DNA from: Allacma fusca
Taxonomy: Eukaryota > Arthropoda > Collembola > Symphypleona > Sminthuridae
Direction of reading: 5' to 3'
Assembly (NCBI GenBank): GCA_947179485.1
Contig: OX359246.1
Span: forward strand, 24,304,001 to 24,368,000
Length of the DNA: 64,000 nt
The position numbers and the translations under genes were made by a program. The notes beneath the pieces were generated by a model, which was given only the letters and a program-made list of their open reading frames with translations, did not search any database and was not told the DNA's origin. The first letter of the stretch is position 1. Each line of letters starts with the position of its first letter. This document shows positions 31,226 to 39,310 of the stretch, piece by piece.

Positions 31226-31235
31226 AAGCGAATGA
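30972..31235 (+). CDS. Overlapping coiled-coil ORF 5 (87 aa)
   Basis: Same +1 frame. Residues such as LRELEQIRQTTERHSAIL and VQIQQELQQVQEEIRELKK form a clear amphipathic heptad. Its TGA (31233-31235) overlaps the ATG of the next ORF (31232) as ATGA, a layout known for termination-reinitiation in some retroelements and viruses. Confidence 0.33.
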   Translation: MSSRKTIPEGLRELEQIRQTTERHSAILRTRRVQIQQELQQVQEEIRELKKQGKHLKKEALKKPEKADDTQLVPEKGREDLDQSKSE

Positions 31236-31558
31236 GCACCACCAGATACTTAACAACAATACCAAACTGTGTTAGTTTTGGTCAAAGCGAGATTGATCTC
31301 AAGATTGGAGACCGTATAAATCTCATTAGTTATCTCATACGACAAGGTCGAAGGAGAATCCGATACGTAGGTACGTACACAATCATTAAAACAGATTACT
31401 GCAAAGTATTTTATCTTCAACCAGATGTCAGAGAACAGAGGGTCACGTGCATCCGGGTCTCGAACCAACGAGACTCCACGCCAAGACGCCCTACCCGCCG
31501 TCGACAGGGACGACGACGATCGACCACGTTATTGGACCCAATACGTGAGTCAAACTGA
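31232..31558 (+). CDS. Small Arg-rich protein (108 aa)
   Basis: It begins 7 nt after the Pol stop at an ATGA junction. The first 75 residues look folded, with alternating hydrophobics and two Cys (near residues 57 and 72). The C-terminal third is basic, with RRPTRRRQGRRRS. I do not recognise the family. Arg-rich motifs of this kind bind RNA in Rev/Tat-like accessory proteins, so an RNA-binding role, perhaps on the leader hairpins, is conceivable (inference). It overlaps the next ORF by 134 nt in another frame. Confidence 0.6.
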   Translation: MSTTRYLTTIPNCVSFGQSEIDLKIGDRINLISYLIRQGRRRIRYVGTYTIIKTDYCKVFYLQPDVREQRVTCIRVSNQRDSTPRRPTRRRQGRRRSTTLLDPIRESN

Positions 31559-31883
31559 AGTGGAAATACCACAAGCAAAAATTTTGCCAAACTCAGATAC
31601 GGGACGACTCGAAGTTGTCCTCAGAGTAGACGGGAAGTTACCCCATAGGATTATCGTCCAAGGACGAGATGGGCGAGAAATCGTAACTCATTCAGTACTA
31701 ATTGGAGCTCTCAGAAAACCTCGAGAGTTAACAATAGATTATCGTATACTACGACGAGAACCGCACTTTTGCGGGTCAATAAATTTTCCGGAACAACAAG
31801 TGGAAGTAGATAGAGGCGAGCGAGCGCCAGATGATCTTGTTTACCTTTTTAAAGGACAAGAATTTAATCCCACTCCCATATGA
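31425..31883 (+). CDS. 152-aa ORF ending at a leaky-looking TGA
   Basis: An acidic/basic N-terminus (about 35 residues) is followed by what looks like a compact beta-rich domain: LEVVLRVDGKLPHRIIVQG, then HSVLIGAL and LTIDYRILRR. Family unknown. It ends TGA at 31881, but the same frame then stays open to 37991, so it may be the N-terminal part of the large downstream protein, either by readthrough or because this copy has a nonsense mutation. Confidence 0.6.
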   Translation: MSENRGSRASGSRTNETPRQDALPAVDRDDDDRPRYWTQYVSQTEVEIPQAKILPNSDTGRLEVVLRVDGKLPHRIIVQGRDGREIVTHSVLIGALRKPRELTIDYRILRREPHFCGSINFPEQQVEVDRGERAPDDLVYLFKGQEFNPTPI

Positions 31884-31901
31884 CGACAGATCCCTATCTG
31901 T
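31881..31901 (+). promoter_or_regulatory. Possible stop-codon readthrough element
   Basis: TGA CGA is followed 2 nt later by a 6-bp hairpin, acagat-ccct-atctgt (31886-31901). UGA-CGR plus a 3' stem is one known class of readthrough context. Downstream codons continue open with no stop for 2036 codons. The stem is short and close to the stop, so evidence is moderate. Confidence 0.4.
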
Positions 31902-32075
31902 AGAACACGTAATAGACAGCCAGATGATCCATGGCTAGTCCAAAATTACAGGCAAGAAAAGGACGTGCCCGGACAAAAGAATCCAAGGGGAGATTATGAC
32001 CATGATCCATGGGCATTTACTCCAGGCCTTCAATATGAACGAGGCAAGACAAGTCGAAGCTCATCTCGGAAAGTG

Positions 32076-35000
32076 ATGGGAGCCGACCCTATTTGTGGAG
32101 TAACCCGAGTCAACATCCCCGAAATTAGTGAATGGTTACCGCAACAAGAGGAACAGGTCGAGGACGTAGCCCATAGAATCAGTAGACGTATTGATGACAA
32201 CTATGGACCCGATCTGAGACGAGGGAACTTGGAGGACCGACGAAGGGAGCCTCCGAGATTCGCAGCCTACTCGGCACATATGGTACCAGCCGGGAGAGGC
32301 CGCGGGCGGGCCATCACCAATGGAGAAAGTTCGGGTAGGCAACACAGGAGCTCAAGAGAAAGTTCAAGGGAAAGACACAGCTCTAAAGACAGCAGGACCA
32401 GGAAGCGGGAGACAGAGTCGTCATCAGAGAGGAAGAAGCGACGGGAGGACGACAGGTCAAGGAGCCGCTATGACAGTCCAGCGCGGTCAAGGAGCAGGAG
32501 AGAGTCAACCCCACCACCTTCGCCATTTTTATCGCCAGCAGCAAGAGATTACAAGGACCGCATGGAGAGGGAGTCAATACTGACAGTACCCATAGCAGCT
32601 CCAGCCTTAAGCTATACCGCGGTCACAAAGATGCCACCGCCAACAATACCGGTTAATAGTGAACCACCTAAACCACAGCGTGCAGTTTGCATCGCTCAAA
32701 GAGAAAGACCAGTGGAAGTACCTGTAGTGACTCCACCATCAGTAGCTGTGACATTATGGAGCGAGGAAATTGCCACGGACACAGCTACAACAGCAGACAG
32801 AGATACCGCTAATGAATCTTCTTCAGATTCAGAAGAGGAAGAGACAGTACCTATCCAAACCTGTAGTAAGAAAGGATGTAAAAGGGTACGACAAGTAATT
32901 GCAACCGACAGTGGACCAGTGATACAACAGGAATGTGAACATCATGCAAAGAAACGTGCAAAAAAGGAGAAGAAGGTCAAGAAGGAAGCTCAGATGACCA
33001 TCTTAGAACTATTTGGACAGAGCACAGTACCAACCCAACCACCGGCGAAATGGCAGTCGAACATCGTAAAGATTGGAGAGGACTCCAGGAAGGCAGGGAA
33101 GCATGAGGAGATGGTGAACCGAATAAAAGATCTCGGGGAAATCATCCGCAACCTTGCCAGACAAAATGTCAACGCAGACAGTGCGAAGAAGCAAAAGGAA
33201 GGATTAATGAAGGAATTAGCACGCCACCGCCAGGAATGGATAAAGTGGAGAAATGATAACGACTTTCACTTGGTATGTGCTGAGTCAAAGATAGACCTTC
33301 AAACCAGAGAATTACCTCCAGCACACTTTGAACCAACAAACATTCCAACGTCAACAGCAACATCCGGAGAGCTAGAGCGTTTGCTCGCTCAGGAAAAACG
33401 AAATGGTCCAGAAACTGCAAGCCCAACAGGAATGGCAACGGAAATGCCACCCTCACCAGGACAAAACGTCGAAGTTGCAACATCTGAGCTATCTATAGCC
33501 GAGCAACACAATGAACAGAGCAGTAGCTCAGAGGATTTTGAGGTGATCAGATCAAAGAAAAAACACAAAGATCGAGAATCATCAATAACTTCGGATACAA
33601 CAGAAATTGTTAATCACCACCAGCTTTCATTGGCTGATTTTGCCAACTCACCCCAGGACGGAACCGTCATCCTCAGTGAAGACGAGGAACCACGACAACC
33701 AACCTCTTCAATTCAAACGCCACCTCACACACCGGATATGGGACGTGGAGGAGGAGGAAGACGAGGAGGACCCATACCTTACCTTGGTAACAGTTGGTTA
33801 TCATTTTTATTAATGTTCGGTTTAATAACATCTGCTGTAGGACAATCCGACTTAAGAAAGGAATTGACGGGACACTACGGACCATATCCAACAACCCGGG
33901 CATCACATTACCAGTGGTGGACCCGATTGGAAACCGAAAACCCAACCAGTCCAAGAGGCGTTGACTATGTCAGCCTAGACTTTGAGAATAAGGAAGACTC
34001 GGAGGAAATCGGACACTATGACCCTTACGGCCAACGGGAATGCCCACCGGTCGGAAACTCAGCCGTACGGTACCAAGGCTTCGGTTCAGCCACAGCGCAC
34101 CGACTCTGGCAGAATGGAGTAGTACGAGGAGTAGCAGGAGCCGTAGGCATGTGTACCACGGGAATGGTCATAGTAGGAGTCTACACTAGCTCGATCCTAG
34201 ACGCAGTCAGGAGATGGAATAAACCACTAAAAACAGTCAAAATACCACAGGACTGGGTACTCATTGAGTCCCAACTACCAGATCAACGACCTATCTGGAT
34301 GATAATGCCCGTCAACGCCAGTGAGGAAAAAGAGTTAGAAGATTTTCTTAAGGAAGATCCAACAGCAACAGAAATATCTCCGAACTTAATAGCATTACCA
34401 GGTGATATCCAAAGGAATGCTCATTACCTCAACGAGACTTCTGTAGCCAAAGTATGGAACCAAGCTTTAGGCAAAGAAGTGGACGCGGAAAAATCCGAAA
34501 ACGGGAGAGAGCGACGACATGCACCTGAACCCACTTCGGAGGAAGAGGAACGACGACAAAAGATTCGAGATCAACGGAAATTACCGCAAGCTATTTGGTT
34601 AATGTCACAAGCAATACGTGACGGTTACCATCTAACAACAAAAACTTTACAGTCAGTCGCAATGGACTTACTAACAAAACCAATCCCGTTACCACTACAA
34701 ACCAAATACGAAATTTGGAAGGAGTACGAGATACAGTACGGGAAATTCATCAACAAAGTCATCCAAATTCTGGGACTTAAAGACACACACACACGCACCA
34801 GGCGAAGTATCTTGGCAAAAGACCAGATAAATATCCTACAACGCCAGATGCAAAACAACCCTCACATTATTACGAAAGGGGAAGACTATGTTCACCCCAC
34901 TGAGGAAATTGCAATAGGTGAAGTTGTACACTTCGCACTAGCAACGACAATCACAGAAGCAAACTGGACGATAGTTTTGCTCATACCACACATATATAAC

Positions 35001-37991
35001 GGCGTTGACCATCTTGAAGAGGAAGAACTTAAGGGATGGGAGACAAAGGCACATGCCAACGTCTCACAAACCCACCCACTCTTCCAGCGAACGTCGGAAC
35101 GAGCAGCCAGAGAACGGCAGCGGCGAGAGGCATTCGTAGGACCGACCAACGCATGGTCACCCGTCAGTTATAGCAAACAATTCTTAAAACAACAGCTACA
35201 GCTTATGCTGGCACGGATTGAGGAAGAGGAGGCTCACTCATCGTCAGGAAGACCTACAGGGATTATTCAACAGCTTGTAAGATTTACCCTCAGAATGGTA
35301 ATCTATATTGGCACGTCCGTCGGAATGGACTTTGGAGGGAACCAGGACCCAATACGGAAAGGTGACCCCGGAAGAAGCCACCCACGAAGGACAGAGGGAG
35401 CAGAAGGACCGGTTTTGGCCTCAGAAGAGGAACCGGCTGTGCCAACGGAACAAGCTGTGGAGGCTCAAGAAGAAGGAGCCGGGACATCATCAAAAGTAAT
35501 CAAGGAAGAAGTCTTGGACGACGAGGAAAAGCCACCATCAGAACACCAGGTAGATAGTTCATCAGACAACGAGACAAACAGCAAGTGGGTGAAGACCAGA
35601 TGTGAATACTGCCCACTCAAACATGGCCACAAGCCACCCGTAAGATCAAAGACCAAGTTAGCAGCACATGAAGCTTGGCAAAGACAAAAGGATATACCTG
35701 TACAATACATCCGAAGGAGAAGACCAGAGTTGGACAGATTGTACGGAAGAGACAATGCCCCAAACTGTACATTCCGGTATAGAGGACGACAACGAGGTCC
35801 AGAGCCAGATAGTGAACGCCCCAGGGTTAGAGTATACTCACCCATTAGGACTGTAATATTCAACGATACTAGGGACAGACGAGGATCAAGGTCACCATCA
35901 CCAGGACCATCCACGATAGCGGAACAACCTATACGACCCATTGAAGACAGACTGAAGTCCAGACGAGCTAGACAACGTCAACGAAAGGTGGAGTTTAAGG
36001 AAGAACGCCAGGAAAACCCACCAGCTCCAGCACCGGAAGACCCACTGGCACAGCACGACTCACCTGATGTAAGATTCGTTGATTTAGCTCACGTATCATT
36101 TTACATAGGAGTCCGTGGATGGATGGTAGCACCAAGTTGGGAAGACGAAGATGCGGAAATAGTCATCTTTACCAACCCGAACGAGACACAGTTATACAGC
36201 CAACTGGATCCGGTACGACTTCAAGTGAGAAATATGGTGGAAAGGGCCAGTGATCCATTGGACCACTCACCGCCTAGATTTCTGGATCAAGTACTGGAAG
36301 ATATATCTGGAGACGAACGCCATAGCCGGATAGAAGCACAGTACTCCAGGAGGACCAATTACTTCAGCAACAACATGGACACCAGGGAAAGATCCACCAT
36401 GTGTCCTCATTGTTATCAGAAATCTACCATCGACCCAGAGAGATTTCCAACATATAATATCTCACATCGTTCAACCAACAGTCCAGAACAAAATTTAGTG
36501 AGATGGCTCAACAGAATGTACAGGGAGACATTTATCGAGAGACTTGATAGCCACCAACAACCTACTCAACCACCTCAACTACGACTCGAGCAGTTACAAA
36601 GGGCGCTTAGCACCCTAAGCGAACCCAGAACAGATGCTCACGAATCAAATATAGAATACGCCGAACATCAGGCAGGAATAGATTACAACAATCACGGAGA
36701 ATTAATCCGGGAAAGAAGGGCATTGCTGTATGATGCAATGGACCATCCCACAGATTATCGCAGACTAGACCCAAGGGAGCGAGACCTGCTCATCCTATAC
36801 GGGCAAAGTCGAAGAAACGTACCAATGGAAAACACCCGTCTGGAAACGATGGCAGGAGACATGAACATCTCACCAGGGGAAATGATACCGAGACTTTGGA
36901 CAACATTGTTCAATGGTCAGAGAGGTATTGATAATCACCAAGTACCAACATATCTAACATGTCGGGAACATCAGGGAGTAATGCAAGGGCTCACGGGAAC
37001 CGAGCTACGCCGATTGATTACTCAGATGTGGTTTGACATAGGAACTCAGCCAACCTGGCGAGAGCAAGAAATATGGATAAATAGTTTCCTGCTCAGAGGA
37101 GACGCCATCACCGGACGTGGAGAGAAAGCTCTACAACAACTAGCGAGTATACCCATACACATGCTAAGTTTTCAAGAATTTGCAAGTATGACCGAAAGGA
37201 TCATAACTCTTTATCATCAGGACGCGGCAATTCAGGAGTGGCGACAATTCGGAGCAATAAACCAGAGCAGCGGCAGTCAACCCAATACAATCGACGACAT
37301 AGAGGAAGAACTAGGTCAATGGGAAGACTGGATATTCGCAATGAAACTAGCGGGAGAAGGCCAAAAGCCAACTACCCTATACGCTAGAAAACTAAAAGGA
37401 GGAGTAGCCACCCTAAGACAACCCCGGAAAACAGGTTCTTTCAGAGACCTAAACGAACTTGTCACGATACGAATCTGGCAAAGAGAACACTTTCACAGGA
37501 TTCGGGAGCAAATCAGCAACCGTGGAGATGGACCGAGTTATAAACCATACCAACTATCTCCAAGAAATGAAAGACGACCAGGAATAACACCAATACACAT
37601 GATACCGAGTGCAATAGACCGATTCCAAACACCCCAATGGCGATCAGTTGTCATTGATGGAAGACCAGATGAACCGGACATAATAAATCTCATACGAACC
37701 CTCAGAGGTCGAACAGGAATCGAAATAGTTTTTCGAGACCTCGGACATGATTTTTTACAGGAAGAACTCAGGAGAGACCCAGTGACACAACAGAGAACCA
37801 GCTACCTTTCCATAACAAACCCTGTAGAGCACAGAAGGCTAATGGATCAGTTATGGGAAAGATCATCACGTGCAAGATGGGACCCGGAGATTTTATCCGA
37901 GAATAGATTCGCAGTCATATCATTCCGAACACTAGCGGAAGGAGAGGAGGAGACAGGCACCCTCAGAGGGCCGTCCGAGGAAGACGATTAA
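32076..37991 (+). CDS. Large accessory/env-precursor-like ORF (1971 aa from first ATG; open from 31884)
   Basis: Family not recognised. The frame is open from 31884; the first ATG is at 32076. Residue numbers here count from codon 31965. The N-terminal part has an RS-rich region (about 120-190, SR/RE runs as in splicing factors) and a Cys/His group. At 609-628 a hydrophobic stretch ending TSAVGQ looks like an internal signal peptide. It is followed by a region with N-x-S/T sites and two dibasic furin-like sites, RERR and RTRR (944-947), as in envelope precursors. A weaker hydrophobic segment lies near 1110. The C-terminal 850 residues are hydrophilic with C-x2-C/His clusters and Arg-rich patches. 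It could be a fused or readthrough product of several functions. Nothing in it is broken. Confidence 0.75.
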   Translation: MGADPICGVTRVNIPEISEWLPQQEEQVEDVAHRISRRIDDNYGPDLRRGNLEDRRREPPRFAAYSAHMVPAGRGRGRAITNGESSGRQHRSSRESSRERHSSKDSRTRKRETESSSERKKRREDDRSRSRYDSPARSRSRRESTPPPSPFLSPAARDYKDRMERESILTVPIAAPALSYTAVTKMPPPTIPVNSEPPKPQRAVCIAQRERPVEVPVVTPPSVAVTLWSEEIATDTATTADRDTANESSSDSEEEETVPIQTCSKKGCKRVRQVIATDSGPVIQQECEHHAKKRAKKEKKVKKEAQMTILELFGQSTVPTQPPAKWQSNIVKIGEDSRKAGKHEEMVNRIKDLGEIIRNLARQNVNADSAKKQKEGLMKELARHRQEWIKWRNDNDFHLVCAESKIDLQTRELPPAHFEPTNIPTSTATSGELERLLAQEKRNGPETASPTGMATEMPPSPGQNVEVATSELSIAEQHNEQSSSSEDFEVIRSKKKHKDRESSITSDTTEIVNHHQLSLADFANSPQDGTVILSEDEEPRQPTSSIQTPPHTPDMGRGGGGRRGGPIPYLGNSWLSFLLMFGLITSAVGQSDLRKELTGHYGPYPTTRASHYQWWTRLETENPTSPRGVDYVSLDFENKEDSEEIGHYDPYGQRECPPVGNSAVRYQGFGSATAHRLWQNGVVRGVAGAVGMCTTGMVIVGVYTSSILDAVRRWNKPLKTVKIPQDWVLIESQLPDQRPIWMIMPVNASEEKELEDFLKEDPTATEISPNLIALPGDIQRNAHYLNETSVAKVWNQALGKEVDAEKSENGRERRHAPEPTSEEEERRQKIRDQRKLPQAIWLMSQAIRDGYHLTTKTLQSVAMDLLTKPIPLPLQTKYEIWKEYEIQYGKFINKVIQILGLKDTHTRTRRSILAKDQINILQRQMQNNPHIITKGEDYVHPTEEIAIGEVVHFALATTITEANWTIVLLIPHIYNGVDHLEEEELKGWETKAHANVSQTHPLFQRTSERAARERQRREAFVGPTNAWSPVSYSKQFLKQQLQLMLARIEEEEAHSSSGRPTGIIQQLVRFTLRMVIYIGTSVGMDFGGNQDPIRKGDPGRSHPRRTEGAEGPVLASEEEPAVPTEQAVEAQEEGAGTSSKVIKEEVLDDEEKPPSEHQVDSSSDNETNSKWVKTRCEYCPLKHGHKPPVRSKTKLAAHEAWQRQKDIPVQYIRRRRPELDRLYGRDNAPNCTFRYRGRQRGPEPDSERPRVRVYSPIRTVIFNDTRDRRGSRSPSPGPSTIAEQPIRPIEDRLKSRRARQRQRKVEFKEERQENPPAPAPEDPLAQHDSPDVRFVDLAHVSFYIGVRGWMVAPSWEDEDAEIVIFTNPNETQLYSQLDPVRLQVRNMVERASDPLDHSPPRFLDQVLEDISGDERHSRIEAQYSRRTNYFSNNMDTRERSTMCPHCYQKSTIDPERFPTYNISHRSTNSPEQNLVRWLNRMYRETFIERLDSHQQPTQPPQLRLEQLQRALSTLSEPRTDAHESNIEYAEHQAGIDYNNHGELIRERRALLYDAMDHPTDYRRLDPRERDLLILYGQSRRNVPMENTRLETMAGDMNISPGEMIPRLWTTLFNGQRGIDNHQVPTYLTCREHQGVMQGLTGTELRRLITQMWFDIGTQPTWREQEIWINSFLLRGDAITGRGEKALQQLASIPIHMLSFQEFASMTERIITLYHQDAAIQEWRQFGAINQSSGSQPNTIDDIEEELGQWEDWIFAMKLAGEGQKPTTLYARKLKGGVATLRQPRKTGSFRDLNELVTIRIWQREHFHRIREQISNRGDGPSYKPYQLSPRNERRPGITPIHMIPSAIDRFQTPQWRSVVIDGRPDEPDIINLIRTLRGRTGIEIVFRDLGHDFLQEELRRDPVTQQRTSYLSITNPVEHRRLMDQLWERSSRARWDPEILSENRFAVISFRTLAEGEEETGTLRGPSEEDD

Positions 37992-38563
37992 AACGTCACA
38001 GAGGATAATAACCTGACCATTCCATCCAGGTCATGGTATAAAGAGAAAGAGAACTAGCGGGGAAAAGCAGAAGCCAAATTACCTGATGACGGAAGAAATT
38101 CCCGAAGGGAATGTAAAGTGTAGATTATTTCGCAAGAAAGGATCTACGATAAAACATTTTTAAGATCTTATGTAGCATCAACCATTGGGATTACGGCGGA
38201 TGTTACATAATGATCACCATAACAGAATAGTTAGAAAAGAAAAACAAATAAAAATAAAATACAAAATAGAAAACCAAACAAAAATAATTCACTTACTAAC
38301 ACATTTTATAGAGTTCATAGGATAGAAATACTAACAAAAGATTATGTCACCGGAAGTGGGACACACGGATTACAACATCGGAATTAAGAAAAGAATTCTC
38401 TTTCGCAATCGGAAGATGAAAACACAAACAATTAATTGATATAAATACGAGACTCTTGAAACAGAGTACTCATTATAACCTCAACACCCACAGAGAGCTC
38501 AAATACTTGAGACTACTCAGGGATAAAGAACAGTCACACAAAAGTTTTTTTCACACAGTGAAA
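37992..38563 (+). other. Spacer with env splice acceptor
   Basis: AT-rich noncoding DNA between the large ORF and the env-like ORF; apart from the acceptor at its right edge I see no feature. Confidence 0.5.
38541..38558 (+). promoter_or_regulatory. Candidate 3' splice site before env-like ORF
   Basis: A T7-containing tract ends tcacacag at 38558, five bases before the ATG at 38564. A subgenomic mRNA spliced here would place this ATG first, as in retroviral env messages. Confidence 0.6.
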
Positions 38564-39310
38564 ATGAAGTACCAAAATCTTTTGAGCCTTGCAATAACTC
38601 TAATTGCAATGGACGTTTCCGAAACCAGGCCGATAGCACAACCAAGTCCAGAACCATGGGGAGGACCATTAGTAGCAGCTTTAGGAACCCAGGTCGGAAA
38701 ATGGTTCGCAAATTACATGGTACCAGCCTTAACAGTCGGAAGCGGAGCCATTACGGCATCAGTGTTATCACAAAAGGACCCAGTAGTACATATACTACAC
38801 CACAAAGATGACGGGAAACTAGCCGTAGTGCAGTACGACCCGAACGATCCAAACGTAGAAGCCCAGAGAATCATGGAGAGGAACCGACAAATGGCTTTAC
38901 TACAACCCCAACAACAATTTATACAACCCCAACAACAATTCATACAAAACCAACAGCCCACCATGCTGAGGGATAGCAGACCACCTTGGATGGAGCAATT
39001 CAACGAAATTGATTGGAAATCCAATGAGGTTCCAACATCAGACACGGATTACACCGTAGTCATTATTAGTTCATTCGGTTGTATTACCACAGTAGTGATA
39101 TTTATATTCACAGTAATACTGTACCGAATTCGAATGCAGAAAAGAAAATCAGATCAACAAACAGCGAACGAGAAAGAATTAGACAATGTTGCAGACACAG
39201 CGGCATTAGTCCAAAATTCTGTAGAGCAGTTAGTCGGATGCAGAATAGTGAGGCCCAACATACAACCTCAAGCAGGCCGACACACAACCAGAGCAACCGT
39301 ACAACTATAA
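38564..39310 (+). CDS. Env-like single-pass membrane protein (248 aa)
   Basis: The start was chosen at the ATG that begins a signal peptide (MKYQNLLSLAITLIA) and lies just after a splice acceptor; the frame is open upstream only from a TTG at 38456. The order is signal peptide; a Gly/Ala-rich hydrophobic segment (about 32-65) that might be fusion-peptide-like or a second membrane segment; a Gln-rich repeat, PQQQFIQ twice; a C-terminal TM (about 165-188, VVIISSFGC onward); and a Lys/Arg stop-transfer sequence with a cytoplasmic tail of about 60 residues. No N-x-S/T site stands out and there is no furin site. It is far smaller than classical insect-retrovirus Env, so it may be an envelope subunit acting with the larger ORF, or an unrelated membrane protein. 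Intact. Confidence 0.65.
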   Translation: MKYQNLLSLAITLIAMDVSETRPIAQPSPEPWGGPLVAALGTQVGKWFANYMVPALTVGSGAITASVLSQKDPVVHILHHKDDGKLAVVQYDPNDPNVEAQRIMERNRQMALLQPQQQFIQPQQQFIQNQQPTMLRDSRPPWMEQFNEIDWKSNEVPTSDTDYTVVIISSFGCITTVVIFIFTVILYRIRMQKRKSDQQTANEKELDNVADTAALVQNSVEQLVGCRIVRPNIQPQAGRHTTRATVQL

